Positions 34,466 through 46,382 of a DNA stretch of 64,000 nt are shown here, piece by piece. Position 1 is the first letter of the stretch; every line of letters begins with the position of its first letter. The notes under the pieces were generated by a model that searched no databases, was not told the origin of the DNA, and saw only the letters and a list, made by a program, of their open reading frames with translations. Source of the stretch: Ailanthus altissimus (lineage: Eukaryota > Streptophyta > Magnoliopsida > Sapindales > Simaroubaceae); the NCBI GenBank assembly GCA_946807835.1, contig OX327709.1, forward strand, positions 21,143,501 to 21,207,500, given 5' to 3'. The translations under genes and the position numbers were made by a program.

Positions 34466-35013
34466 TTAATTTTAAGATTTATTGACATTCATCTATTTTG
34501 TCAATTCTCTCTACAATCATGCGAAGTCATTCCCCTTAAACATTCACACAATTTATCAACTATCTCTTCAATCATTCACATCTCTGTATGTATCAACGAT
34601 TGATTCTACATTAATCTTTTCCGTCGAATCTCTCCACAATCATCCACATCTCTCTATGTAGTAATGTTATATTTTTCTTAACCGAGTGCAATTTGTTAAT
34701 GGCAGATAGATGGTCTCTATAATCGTCCACATGTCTCAGTCAAGTACATGTTCAAAACTATTTTAACTGGCTAAGCTCATGAAGATACATGTACTTTTTA
34801 ACTCGTTATCATTACAGTCATCTTGTGATAACAAGAAGATTTAAACAGCATGACAGAACTTCTCTAAATTTATATCTGGTTCTATGTAAAGTATACAGAA
34901 AAGAAAGTCTCAAAGCATTGCCACAACCCCATCCTGAGGGGTCCTTCCTCTACAACTGGGTCTTTTATTGGTCTGACTGCTGTATTTGTACACTCCGACG
35001 ATTCTGTCCCAGT
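34466..35013. other. Intergenic sequence, with the 3' UTR of the RopGEF gene at its right
   Basis: It has direct repeats of CAATCATTCACATCTCT/CAATCATCCACATCTCT (about 34,569-34,660). No gene seen. The right part should hold the 3' UTR of the minus-strand RopGEF. Confidence 0.4.
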
Positions 35014-38000
35014 TCAAGATGGGGATGCTTCTTTAATTGTGTTCAAGTTCAACACAGAATCCACTCCATCAACTGAGATGCCATGATCTTTCCCTTTGGT
35101 ATCAATGCTAAGATAATCTGTCAAGGCCTTTTTCACACCCAAGCCACGCTGAGGGATCTTGTTGCTTGTGCGGAATGGAGATAGTTCTCCCTTTCCAGGG
35201 CTAACGAGTGCAGGTGAAAAGGTCGGCGTGGTGAAAGCTGTTCTATATGGAGTGCTTGGGACAGGCACCAAGTATGGAATGGAAACACTCTTATGAGCAA
35301 TCACGCCAACTTTAGACATAGGTGAGACGGGACCCGAATGTTTGGTCAAATCATCCACATAGAGCAGATCATCAATACGTGCCACAATGTTAAATGCCAA
35401 GCTCTCTAAGACTCTCGAGTAGCTCTCTAAAATTGACTTTCCAACATCCTAAATAATTTGGTAAATTAGATTAATCTAGTATAACATTGAAATGTAAATG
35501 CATTACCATGAATAAATGATCTGACTGGGGCAAGTCTGTACCTTGTTGTACTGAATTTTGCTCATATCTAAAGCTGTCTGAGGAAGACCAGGGAACCACT
35601 GTTTTAGGCTAAGTAGGAGGCTTTCTGCTCGATCTGCAAGCAATTCTCTCTTGTCTGTATCCACAACAAATTCCTTGACCAACTCCCATGATGACTTTGA
35701 ACTGGATCGGGTTGTGCTATTGACAGGCTTTGAGTTGGTTCTTTTGCGCCACACATAGATTGCAGCCTCCACCCGGTTGGCAATCTCTATAGCTTGATGT
35801 TCAGAAGACAAATCAAGGCATTCAAGCAGATATTCAGGAGAAAATTGATCAGATGAAATGTATCGATATATTATATCTCCTAAGCTGGCTCGTCCATTCT
35901 GAAACCAAATTAAAGATAAGATTAACAAGGTCTATGCGGGTCTCATAACATTACGTATGTTGATGTTGATGTTTACACCTTTGGAAGAGACTCCAAGTAT
36001 GATTCAGGGACTTCCATGTCAGCTAAAGTAATGCTGTTGATAGCCATGGCAGCCTTTAATATTTGGTTTGTACAATCACGCTTGTGCTGCAACTGCTTTC
36101 TTGTGTCTTCATGGAGACCACAAGGAGGAACTCGAGGCACAGGTAGCCACCACTTTTCTTCTTGACGCTGTAGGGCTCTTCGGAAAGAGGTTGATCCATC
36201 AGCCTCTGGAGCTAGAATCCCTTGATCAACATACCAGAACTCTGTATTATCAAAACTATCCAATATTTCCTGCCAGACAAGATCAAATTCAGATTAACAT
36301 CCTTCAACTTGGAGCAATTTACGAAGTAAAAAGTGTTGTGAATTCGTACAAGAAGCATGTTATCTAGTTTGCGAAGAGCCGGAAGATTAATGTAAAGATC
36401 TGATCTGGGTCTGCAAGTCATGACCTATATCACAGTGGAGAAAAGTCAATGAGAACAAATTTCATAAATCATTTGTCTAATCCACAGAGATGACAACTGT
36501 AGTGTCATAAGAAGCAATAATGTAAGGTATTGTGAACATCCATGGCAATTAAATGACTCCATGAGTTTTACAAGGCATTTGGAGCTAAAAATATTTCAAA
36601 TATGGCCATTTGGAAAAGAAAGAGAAATCTTTAACATGATTAGCAGTTTAAAATTTCTCTAAATGATTCAGCGACCTATATCACAGTGGAGAAAAGTCAA
36701 TGAGAACAAATTTGACAAATCATTTGTCTAATCCACAGAGATGACAACTGTTGTGTCATAAGAAGCAATAATGTAAGGTAATGTGAACATCCATGGCAAT
36801 TAAATGACTCCATGAGTTTTACAAGGCATTTGGAGCTAAAAATATTCCAAATATGGCCATTTGGAAAAGAAAGAGAAATCTTTAACATGATTAGCAGTTT
36901 AAAATTTCTCTAAATGATTCAGGGAAATGCTAGTATTCCAAGTTTCACTCTTTATAGAGATGTTTGTTGCCATTTGATTTGATTTGATTTACTCAACAAA
37001 CAGAGATGAACTTACCTGTTAAAAAAGATCAATTTCAATTTCTGCATTGGTCATTAAAATTTGCCCTAAAAGTTATAGGCGAATTTGCAAGGAATTCCAG
37101 CATTCAATTCCAAAAAACTTTACAATGTAAAGCAACTGGCTAGCCACTTTTGGTGTTTCAGACATCACAGTTATTTTAACACAAAAATTTACTTTCAAAT
37201 AATAAAAAAGGTTATAGCTTTACCTCAAGCTTGCTACCATCTGGAAATGTCTGCCAAGAGGGTGTCAACTCAACAATGTGATCACTAACACAAAGAAGCC
37301 ATTCCATCTCTCTTCGCCACATGGCTTTTTTCTCAAGGGGCAGAGGTTCCAACCTCCAAAGTTGCCCAAACAAGGTAGCTGCAAAATTGGTAAGAGAAAG
37401 AACAATAATCATCAAAGCAAAGCCATTAAAAGGATTACATACACCAAACAATAACCAAATACATACAAAAACTAAAGAAAGTTCATCAGGCACTGTCTTA
37501 AAATTAACATACCACAAAGATTAGTAATGGCATTTGAAATAGCTAATGCAGTGCACACCCCATTTCCACAACCTGACATATCTTCTCCAAGCAGCAATTT
37601 TGCAAACCTCTCCTTCATCATTTCAACCTCTATAATCCCAAAAATTACAAAACTTGAATTATCTAACACATTATCAGACAGAAATTATGACAAAGATTGA
37701 CTAAAGAGAGAGAAATAAAAGAAAATACCCGAAAGTGTTGAGACTTGTTTCTCCAATTTCCTATCATCCAAATGTTGTTTCTCTTCATTTTCATTACCAT
37801 CAACACTACAACAATCCGGTGCCTCAGCTTTTTGTACAGGCCAGCCCAATGAAGATGGAAAAGGTGACTCCTCAGAGCTACTGTGGCTCTGCTCCTCATG
37901 TCCAGTTGTCTCAGATGTCAAAAAATCACAACTTGAACTGCTCTCACGACCCGCCTCTTGAATCAACTCCCCAAATGTCTCTACTCTATTCACATTTTCA

Positions 38001-38116
38001 CCAAACTCTTCTTGTTTAATCCCTTCATTAACTTCATTTTTCTCTATATTCAAACCCTCCATTTTAGCTTTTTCTTCTTCAAAAAACTCGGCAAAAACAG
38101 AGTTGTTCACCACCAT
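35014..38116 (-). CDS. ROPGEF: Rop guanine nucleotide exchange factor (PRONE domain), RopGEF5/7-like
   Basis: Seven exons on the minus strand: 38,116-37,729, 37,629-37,513, 37,378-37,224, 36,424-36,350, 36,269-35,979, 35,898-35,542, 35,448-35,014. All GT-AG, phases agree, 605 residues. It activates Rop/RAC GTPases at the plasma membrane by GDP-GTP exchange, driving polar growth and receptor-kinase signalling. A variable acidic, Ser-rich N-terminus (1 to about 128) contains [10 protein letters not shown]. The PRONE domain runs from about 131 ([19 protein letters not shown]) to about 500 ([13 protein letters not shown]) and includes GQLWRLEPL and the catalytic-loop KWWLPVP. The C-tail ([20 protein letters not shown]) is the regulatory region. 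The first in-frame ATG was chosen; the frame is open upstream to about 38,245 without another ATG. The N-terminal GWP motif and tail favour the RopGEF5/7 branch, from memory. Confidence 0.9.
36422..36923 (-). repeat. Near-perfect 251-bp tandem duplication in a RopGEF intron
   Basis: 36,422-36,672 and 36,673-36,923 differ at only about seven positions (for example CATAAATC/GACAAATC, CTGTAGTG/CTGTTGTG, GGTATTG/GGTAATG). The first unit begins on the first three bases of exon 4 (GTC on the minus strand) and the splice acceptor ATATAG, so the second unit carries an extra copy of that acceptor. The low divergence indicates a recent event. Confidence 0.9.
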
Positions 38117-38245
38117 AACATTGCATTCAAGCCTTTTCAAGCCAAACCCACTTGAGATTTTCACTCTCAAGTAAACTTTCTCAAAGATTTTGACACCCAG
38201 AAACCAAAAAGAGAAAATGGCTTGGATAATGACAGCTTCTAAGCA

Positions 38246-38380
38246 TCAGTACTGGTACACAAAGCTTAAGCTGGTGGCATTGCTGTTCTTGTCGTTGTTG
38301 TTGTTGTTGTTATTGTTGTTGAGTGTCTTCTCTTTCTTCTTGGTGAGTGAAAGCGCTATCCATAAGGTTTCAAGAACCAT
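38246..38380 (-). other. Possible upstream ORF in the RopGEF leader (44 codons, Asn-rich)
   Basis: On the minus strand an ATG at 38,380 opens MVLETLWIALS, passes through a run of nine Asn codons (an AAC repeat, 38,294-38,320) and stops 130 bp before the chosen RopGEF start, in the same frame. If the transcript begins upstream of 38,380 this would be a translated uORF. The transcription start is not visible. The same repeat read on the plus strand gives a Leu-rich frame that is probably accidental. Confidence 0.35.
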
Positions 38381-38399
38381 GTCTGCTTCTGTTGGGGGG

Positions 38400-38703
38400 T
38401 AAAACAGAAAATACAGAGAAAATGATGGGTGTTACTTGTGGAAGCAGCCTTGTAATTTATGCTTAAATCATGTGTAGAGGCTGAAGCCGGTCATGATTAC
38501 TGAAGCTTGCCAAAACACGACATATGAAGCCTTAAACCTCAGCCTCTTTCTTGTCCTTGGAATATTTAGTAGGCCACCATTTTTAAGCAAAGAGACAATA
38601 AAATGTCTGTGAATCTGTGGCTCTTTTTGTAATTGTACACACACACACACTCCCTCTAGCTTTGCTTAAACAATGCTCCTGATTAAAATGATAATTTAAT
38701 TGG
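38400..38703. other. Upstream region of the RopGEF gene
   Basis: It contains a short CA microsatellite (38,637-38,650). No gene seen. Confidence 0.35.
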
Positions 38704-38714
38704 TAAATTAGTTT

Positions 38715-38832
38715 TTTTTTTTTTTTTGAAAGGGGTATTATAATATATATTCTTTTTTCCGCACCACTTAAGAGAGAGGGAGGATTCGAACCGAGAATGT
38801 GAGACTTGAAGGTGCTCAGCCCTCATGCTCGA
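38715..38832 (-). mobile_element. tRNA-derived SINE, copy 2, box A deleted
   Basis: Reverse complement of the SINE at 49,122-49,256. On the minus strand: GAGCATGAGGGCTGAGCACC, box B CGGTTCGAATCC, CTTAAGTGGTGCGG, ATATATATTATAAT, then a 17-base A tail. The target duplication TAAATTAGTTT lies at 38,704-38,714 and 38,833-38,843. Against copy 1, about 15 bp covering box A is missing, so polymerase III transcription would be impaired. Confidence 0.85.
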
Positions 38833-38843
38833 TAAATTAGTTT

Positions 38844-41223
38844 ATTGACAATTCTTAAAATGTTTGAAAAATTATAGTAAAGTAAGGCCATGGAAATCGT
38901 GTAAACGACGGATCTACCAACAATGTCTCACCAGACCAATTTATCCTTCATCTTGCTTTGTAACTTCCCAAGACAAAAGCTGGGTTTTGTTTTAATGGCT
39001 AAACTAACCTTCACACATTACTTAAACCTATTTAAGGTCAGTTATGTATTATTTTCATTAAAACTTTGAATGATTTTTTTTTACTATAACAATATTTCTT
39101 TACTGTTTTAATGTTTTACTTGTAAAAAAAAAAAATTTCTTAATCATACAAAATATGGGTTGGAATAATGATTGCTCTTTTTTTAGTTTTAGTCAAAAAC
39201 AAAATATGTTACAAGAATCATCCATAATTTTACTTTCTGAGCATATAAATAAATGTTTTTTTTACTTTGTTTGTAGATAGGATTTTGTTAAAATTTTATT
39301 TAAAAATATCCAACCAAAAAAAAAAACTGTTCGATTATTATCGACTGCAGTTTGAAGAGTTCTAAGGATAAACCGAAAAGGATGTTCTGTCTTTGGGGGC
39401 AACGAATGGGAATCCGAAGAAGGGCAGGATAGTTTGGTAATTTAATTGCATGACAATGGTATTAATTAATTAATTAATTTCGATGGCTCGGCCTCGGGGT
39501 TTAAAGAGAGGACACTGTTTTTCATTACAATATTATCCAACATGTTGTAGGCCATCATTTAGGGTTCAAAGGGTACTCTGGTAATTCCATTAATTTTATT
39601 AAAGAAACACTTTCAATTGCAACCTTTACACTTAATATTGAAACTACTTTTGCTTCCTAAGAAATAATAGTTATGAAGACTGAAGATGACTTTCACTTGA
39701 AGGATTAATTAGAGTATAATAAGGGCATGAATGCAACAACCAAACTTGTTCATATCTTATAACTAATAAGAAGTTTGATAATGAAAGTGACATTGAAGTT
39801 GTAGTTGAGATCCCATAACAGGAATATTTATAATAAACGTGCTTTCTTCAGGATTCTACTTAGTTCCCAGTCCAAGTCTTCTTTTTTGTAACTTTCGTTT
39901 CAAGATTTGATGCATTTCAGCTCCCTTAACCCCATACATTTGAAAAAGAAAGGCCCCTCACCAACGGCCAGCAAGTTTGTTAATCTGATGTTGACATTTA
40001 ATTTGAAAAAACCCTAAGAGGGAAATTGCAGAAACTTCATTTGTAAGCTCTGTGTTTTATTTTGTTTGGTAAAAGTTGTGTTGGTATGTGACTTTGTTTT
40101 AAAGATTGATCTATGTTATTTCTTCTGAAAAAGTGTATCGAAATACCAAACCTAATCACTTTGTCCTGGCTTCATTTCAAAATTTTGAATGCAAATCATT
40201 CAAATGGGCTAACTAATTTTTTAGTCCTTTTTCGGAAAGTGTGCAAGGGATCTGTTCAAATATTGGTTTCACTTGCGAGGTTGAAAAAATTTATGATATT
40301 ACAGTCTTGGGTATGAAAGTTTAACATGAAGTCATGCCAATGTACGTGAAAGAAGTGAATTCGAATATTTGAAATACTGAATGAATGACATCATGTTTTC
40401 AATTTTGAATAACAGATTTCATTGTTACTCCATAAAATTTTGGTGTATACATATATATGTATTCTGTTAACGACAGATTTTGAGATTTTAGCCCAAGATC
40501 ATAATAATTGATTAATCTTTTGAGTCCTATAAATCCACTAATCTCATACATCATTTTTTTTTTCTTATTTGAAAAGGGAGAATTTAAACGCACCACCTTA
40601 ATATATTAGTTAATATTAAGTTATGTCCATGACCATATCGCATATACGTTTTATTAGTCTATAAAAATTACATTATAATTAATATTGTAATGCTTAAAGT
40701 CGAAACTCATTTATTGGAATAACACATACTCTATTTTCTCTTTCACTTTCATTAGGAAAGACTTTTTTATAGCTCTAAAAAAAATTTTCTTTTCTTATAA
40801 TTTTTTTCCTTCCTTATTTTTGTGAAGGTAGATATACACCTAATTATAATATTTAATATTTAATTTCTACATAAGATATTTCATTTATAATATTATTTTT
40901 ATGAGTGAGCCTTTTGTTCTGTTTTAGGCAAATATGAAGATTTCTATACAGCAAAATGTCATTTGTTGAAGTAATTTAGTAGTAACTTGGTAAGTAAAGT
41001 GATTTTTTTTAAAAACAAAGTAGCTTCAGCTTGTAAGAAATTAGAGGGCTAAGTTTGCCTAATAAATAATATAAAAACATTGATAGAGAATATTTGAGAA
41101 TTATAGTGGATGATTTAGACCTATTTAATTCTTTGTATGTAGCATAAAATTAGAGTTTATAAAATCATATTTGTTGGGTTTATAAAGAACATGCCTCTTG
41201 GTTCTTTGTCTAGGATTGCATAG
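38844..41223. other. Intergenic sequence without recognisable genes
   Basis: AT-rich, with homopolymer runs and an ATTA repeat (about 39,463-39,480). Frames of 65-67 codons at 40,113 and 40,399 show no family resemblance or splice structure. Confidence 0.5.
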
Positions 41224-41696
41224 TATTACGTCTTAAGTGTTCTCAAGTATTTATTTTAATATTTGGTATGCGACAAAGCCTCTTAGAGGCTATATGGGCT
41301 GTTGAAATAGATCGCGGGCCAGGGCTTCTAGAAGACCCGCTGTCATGGGTGAAGAACCAGACCAAGCCCATAACTTATTAGAGTAGTTCACCTTAATTAA
41401 AATTCTATAAAAAGTAGAATGGCATCTAGGAATATTCTAGAGCATACTTATCCATCTTGTATGTATACCGTTAGATCATTTAGATCTCAGCCATTGATTG
41501 TATAGGGCTGCTACTATAAAAATGGGAGACCCTCACTTGTATAATTCATCTCATAGCTTTATTTTCTCTTCAAGCAATATAGAGAGCATTTGTGCAAATA
41601 CTTGGTGTGCCTTTCTTTCTTCTCTTTGTGTGGTTTTCTTGGCTGCTTAGCACGCAACGCGTCTAAGGCCGCACGGTTTAAAAATAGTCCGTGACA
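41224..41696 (+). mobile_element. 5' LTR of a deleted chromovirus (Ty3/gypsy)
   Basis: 473 bp, nearly colinear with 44,255-44,775. It starts at a mutated TGTCACG (TATTACG) and ends CCGTGACA. A promoter-like region with CTATAAAAATGGGAG lies at about 41,514. TGGTATCAGAAC (41,699-41,710) follows at once and is a one-mismatch initiator-tRNA-Met primer-binding site. Confidence 0.88.
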
Positions 41697-41720
41697 ATTG
41701 GTATCAGAACAGGTTCAAAG

Positions 41721-44108
41721 ATGGAGAAAGACGGCGTACCATCGGAGTTGACTGAAGAGAGGGGTCGGAATCCCAAAGCTAAGAGGCACAGCAGTGGACC
41801 TCGCAACAAGTCTGTCGATCCAGGCCATAAGTTCGGGACCATGGTGAAAACGCTCGGTGGCGCTGTGGGAAAGGCGACAGATCATCTTAGGGAGTTGGAG
41901 CAGCAAGTAGAGAAGATCGAGGCGGGACTCGACACTCAAGGGGACGAGCTGCGCTCCCTCATCGACACATCCATCGAGAGTTACGCTAATCAGCAGCGTG
42001 ACTGGATCAAGGCTTTCCAGGAGAAGGTATACGCCAAATTTGACAAAGTTCAAGCCCAAGTGGAAGAGCTGTGTAGAGGGTTTGATGCTGTCAAAGAGGA
42101 CGTAATACTATGCAAGCGAGCAGTGGCGAATGGGTCTGTTGCTGCTCAAGGGGCGCCGAGAGTTGAGGCTCCTAAACCGAAGGAGTTCAGCGGCAAGCGA
42201 AACGCCAAGGAGCTGGATAACTACTTTTGGCAGATGGAAAGATACTTCAACGCCATGGGCGTGCGGGACGAAGACAAGGTAAATACTGCAACCTTATATC
42301 TTTCCAACCATGTAATTCTATGGTGGCGCAGAAAAAGCGAGGAGATACGCAAGGGTACCTGCACAATCAACACCTGGGCAGAATTGCAACGGGAGCTGAA
42401 GCACCAGTTCTATCCGGAGAATGTGGCGCACGACGCTCGAAAACGGTTAAAGGAATTGAAGCAAACCAATTCCATCAGCGAGTACGTAGAGGAGTACTCC
42501 CTGTTAATGCTCCAGATTCCCAACATGAGCGAGGAGGATTTGCTGTTTAATTTCTTAGACGTGTTGCAAACATGGGCGTGCAATGAGTTAAAGCGGCGTG
42601 GGGTGACCAGAATATCCAACGCTCTAACACTGGCAGAAACGCTCATGGATTACCGCAAGGGTGATTCAGGAAAGTCCAAGCATTCAAGACCCAATCACAG
42701 CAAAGATGGGGACGCCAAGGAATTTCAACCTCCGGAAGATGAGAAGGAGAGAAGTAAGCCGCCCAAATGGGAAAAGCAGAAGCGCAACGGCCATAGAGGG
42801 AATGGACCGAAGACAAGCTGCTTCCTTTGCGATGGGGATCACTGGGTCAAAGACTGCCCGAAGAAGAAGGCTATCAACGCCATGGTTACGGCGCATAAGG
42901 CTTGTGAGCAGGGTCAAATAGAGTATTTGCAGCTGCTCAATACGATGAAAGCCAAGCGGCGTACTAGCGTGCCAACGGGAAAGGCGCTCATGTATGTTAA
43001 AGCCTACATCAACTGCATAAAGACTCAAGTGCTGATAGATATGGGTGTGACGCACAATTTCATCAAGCGTACGGAGGCAAGGCGCTTGGGACTTTATGTA
43101 GAGAAAGAGGAGGGGTTCCTCAAATCAGTAAACGCTGCGGCCAAGTCACTGGACGGGATGGTTCGAGGGGTCGATATTCACCTGGGCAAATGGCGCGGCG
43201 AGGTAAATTTCTCTGTAGCACCTCTTGATGATTTCGATGTGGTGTTAGGTATGGAGTTCTTGAGGCAGTACGATGTGGCGCCGCTTTCTCGACACGACTA
43301 TGTATGCATCATGCAAGGAGGGCCTTACATGATACCGACGATAGACAAGCCCAAGGGCGGGCAACCTCAGCAGGAAGCCAACACTAAAATCCTTTTCGTC
43401 ATTCAACTTATGGGAGTTACTGGGCGCAAAGGAGAAGTACATCCAGTCACAGTGAGAGGGATGGATAATAAGGTGACAAGGGGCGAGGCCAAGCTACCAA
43501 CGGGGGTTGCGGAAGTGCTCGATGAGCACAAGGGGGTCGTGCCAACTGACATACCACAGGTGCAGCCACATCAAGGTGATACCAAGCATGGAAAAAAGTT
43601 GAAGCTGGAGATTACGCTTCCAACTATGGTGCAGACGCCTTCATTGGAGATGGAAGAGTTGCAGGGGCAGCTCGAGGAGTTGTTGGATGCGGGTGTCATC
43701 CAAAAGTCCAAGGCGTCACATAATTTACAGTACAAAGAGTGGGTTGAAGACAAGCAGCGGCATGTCAAGCATGGTGCGAGAGACTTGGTGATGGAGACGA
43801 TACTTTTACCACAATGCAAGTTAGTACGCCCACTTCACAAGGGCCTTGATCGTAGGGACAAGGGGCCAAAGTTTATTGCCAAGAGAGTTGGCAATGTCTC
43901 GTACAAGGTGGGGTTACCTTTGAGACAGCGGCAGTGGCTACATCAAGTGCATTCCGCAAGCTGTTGGAAGCAGTACCATAGAGGTACAAGAGGTGCAGCA
44001 TTTGAGCCACACAACAGGGAACCTTTAGGGATTTCCACATGGGTCGACAAAGGAGCAAAGCTCATCCGTAGCGGACGAACGACGCAGGGGAAAGATCAAC
44101 CTCCATAG
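41721..44108 (+). pseudogene. Chromovirus gag-protease frame fused to an integrase tail, RT/RNase H/integrase core deleted
   Basis: One open frame from the ATG at 41,721 (795 codons; in-frame codons upstream belong to the primer-binding site). In order: coiled-coil N-terminus; retrotransposon gag domain (about residues 160-290, YLSNHVILWWRR to SNALTLAETL); zinc knuckle CFLCDGDHWVKDC; a retropepsin-like region whose usual D-T/S-G reads LIDMGVTHNF, then VVLGMEFL; and the very start of reverse transcriptase (LEELLDAGVIQKSKA, ending about 43,718). This is joined straight to the integrase C-terminal region (LVRPLHKGLDRR, NVSYKV). About 3 kb of RT, RNase H and integrase catalytic sequence is missing. 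TAG at 44,106-44,108 cuts off a downstream chromodomain relic (EYFVKWKEVPDIEAHW). It may still make a Gag protein. Confidence 0.85.
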
Positions 44109-44242
44109 CGTGAGTACTTTGTCAAGTGGAAAGAGGTACCCGATATTGAAGCACACTGGAAATACGAGAGCGTACAGCGGCAAATTGATGAACGAGGTAT
44201 GCAATTTCCAGTGAAGACGCGACGAGGGCATCGCGTGAATTT

Positions 44243-44253
44243 GGTGGGGAAGA
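44243..44253 (+). other. Polypurine tract of the chromovirus
   Basis: GGTGGGGAAGA directly before the 3' LTR start TGTCACGCCCC, the expected plus-strand primer site. Confidence 0.7.
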
Positions 44254-44254
44254 A

Positions 44255-44775
44255 TGTCACGCCCCAAGTGTTCTCAAGCATTTACTCGAACACTTGGTGC
44301 GCGACAAAGCCTCCTAGAGGCTATATGGGTTGCTGGAATGGATCGCGAGCCGGAGCTTCTAGAAGACCCGCTGACATGGGTGAAGAACCGGGTCAAGCCC
44401 ATGACTTATTAGAGTAGCTCACCTTAATTAGAATTCTATAAAAGGTAGAATGAAATCTAGGAATATTTTAGAGCATACTTATCCATCTATAAGAGATAGA
44501 ATGTCATCTAAGAATATTCTAGAGCATACTTATCCATCTTATATGTACACTGTTAAATCATTTAGATCTCAGCTATTGATTGTATATAGCTGCTACTATA
44601 AAAGGGGGAGACCCTCACTTGTATAATTCATCTCATAGCTTTGTTTTCTCTTCAAGCAATATAGAGAACATTTGTGCAAACACTTGGTGTGCATTTCTTT
44701 CTTCTCTTTGTGTGGTTTTCTTGGCTACTTAGCACACAACGCGTCTAAGGCCGCATGGTTCGAATATTGTGAATA
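44255..44775 (+). mobile_element. 3' LTR of the deleted chromovirus
   Basis: 521 bp from TGTCACGCCCC to about GTGAATA. It differs from the 5' LTR chiefly by an extra tandem copy of a roughly 55-bp segment (AGAATGAAATCTAGGAATAT / AGAATGTCATCTAAGAATAT, about 44,448-44,540). No target duplication could be recognised, probably because both outer ends are mutated. Confidence 0.85.
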
Positions 44776-45642
44776 CCAAAAATTGACGAGGAGTTACTGA
44801 ATTTGAATGTGAGTTGAAGAAAACCATTAAAGAGCGAGGGTTGAATAGCATGTCTTTTTATGTATGCCAAAAGGTTTCTATAAGGCTATGGTTTCATACT
44901 AGTTCAAGACTCCTCTTTTTCATTCTTTATTTTTTTTTAATTTAACTTTATTTAATTAACTTTACCTCAACTAAAATAAAAAAATTTATTTTAATAAATA
45001 AAATAGATAGACACCGATTTCATTTTGAATAAAATTTTATCATACTAATTAAGAATTTTAAGAGTCAAAAAGTATTTTATTAAGTTTGTATTTTTCTATT
45101 AACTTTAGTTACATAAGTTTAAGTTTATCCTTATTTTGAATGAAGTTTTTTTTAGTGGGCTTTAGTCGAAAAGTTCATATCCTTCAAGCAATATTTAGTA
45201 TAACTCTATACTTATCAAATTACAACCCAAAAATTAACCTTATAAAATAATTTGAGCTCACATGTCTTTTATGATTACTATTACTTAGATATATACGTGG
45301 ACTTAGACTTGAACCTTTGTAAATTTTTGTATAATAAAATATTCTAATTTTATTAAAATTATATAAAACTTTTAATAGAGATACAATAATTTAAAAAAAA
45401 AACTAATAAAACAAATAAAAAAGATCAAATAGCCCCATTGTTTTTATTTTTACAATTAGTCAAACAGACTCCAAAAATTGGGCATTCTAGTTCTACCAAA
45501 TTCTTTGAAGCATTCGACCTTTATTATTCTTCGCCTCGAAGACATGCCTATCGAACGCAAAACGGAGCTTGTAATTTAGTTTACAAGAATTTTCCAACAT
45601 CTATAATAGAAAAATATATGATAATTATTGAAATTTTTTGTT
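44776..45642. other. Intergenic sequence between two retrotransposons
   Basis: AT-rich, no supported gene. Confidence 0.4.
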
Positions 45643-46382
45643 TGAAGTCTTCCCTCACAAATATTCAAGAATTGCAAAGATTATACACAATAAATAATTA
45701 ATTAATTAATCACACACAAGAATTACATAATTCAATGAATTGTCTACGTCTATAATGAATCAAAGAATTTTTTTTTTTTATTACTCAGCGATTATTATGA
45801 ACTACTTAATGATCACAAAGATCATTCAAAAATTTTGTAAGGAATACACAATAAAATGAGCTATCCAATGGTCTATATAATATTCTCTTGCACACTCAAC
45901 ATTCAAGCGCTCCCTAATCTTTCTATTTGACACTCTTTTGATATCTTTTTTATGTTTTTATAATGTTTACCACCCTAATTGCATAACAAAATTTTATATA
46001 GGCTCTAAACGTCTCTAAAAACCCTAAAACAACTTGAAATAGGAGTCTACATATAAAAGAACTCTAATACAACTGAAATAAGTCAAAAGTACTTAAAACA
46101 GACTAAGCCAACATTTAGGGCCACGTCTCACCATGATGAGACCTGCGGCCCTGTATAGGCCCCGCACCTTGGCATAGGCTGGGTTGCGACGTCCAGCCAC
46201 AGTAAAGGTTAGGGACGCAGCCCTAAGCCTTAGAAATTGCCTTGGTCACATTTCGAGCCATTCTTTACTTTCAACTTTTCATTTTCGTCATTTGCTTATT
46301 TATCCAATGCGTTTTCAGTCACGTGATGTCTCTTTATTGGTCTTCAACTTAAATCCACACTCAAACACGATTTTAAATCACA
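45643..46382 (-). mobile_element. 3' LTR of a decayed Ty1/copia element
   Basis: Direct repeat of 47,955-48,625. Shared blocks include CACACACAAG, TATGAACTAC and GATCACAAAGAT, TTCTCTTGCACACTC and TTTTAAATCACAA. Ends were chosen as TGAAGTC and AAATCACA. Orientation follows the minus-strand gag remnants between the two copies. Confidence 0.7.

Noticed and set aside
38190..38402. Leu-rich plus-strand small secreted protein
   Set aside because: The Leu run is a TTG microsatellite read in one frame. It overlaps the leader of the minus-strand RopGEF, and no promoter, family motif or exon structure supports it.
42227..43819. Overlapping frames of 65-123 codons on both strands of the chromovirus
   Set aside because: Shadows of the long gag-protease frame in GC-richer sequence.
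41219..44780. Target-site duplication for the chromovirus
   Set aside because: CATAG before the 5' LTR and CCAAA after the 3' LTR do not match; outer LTR ends are mutated.
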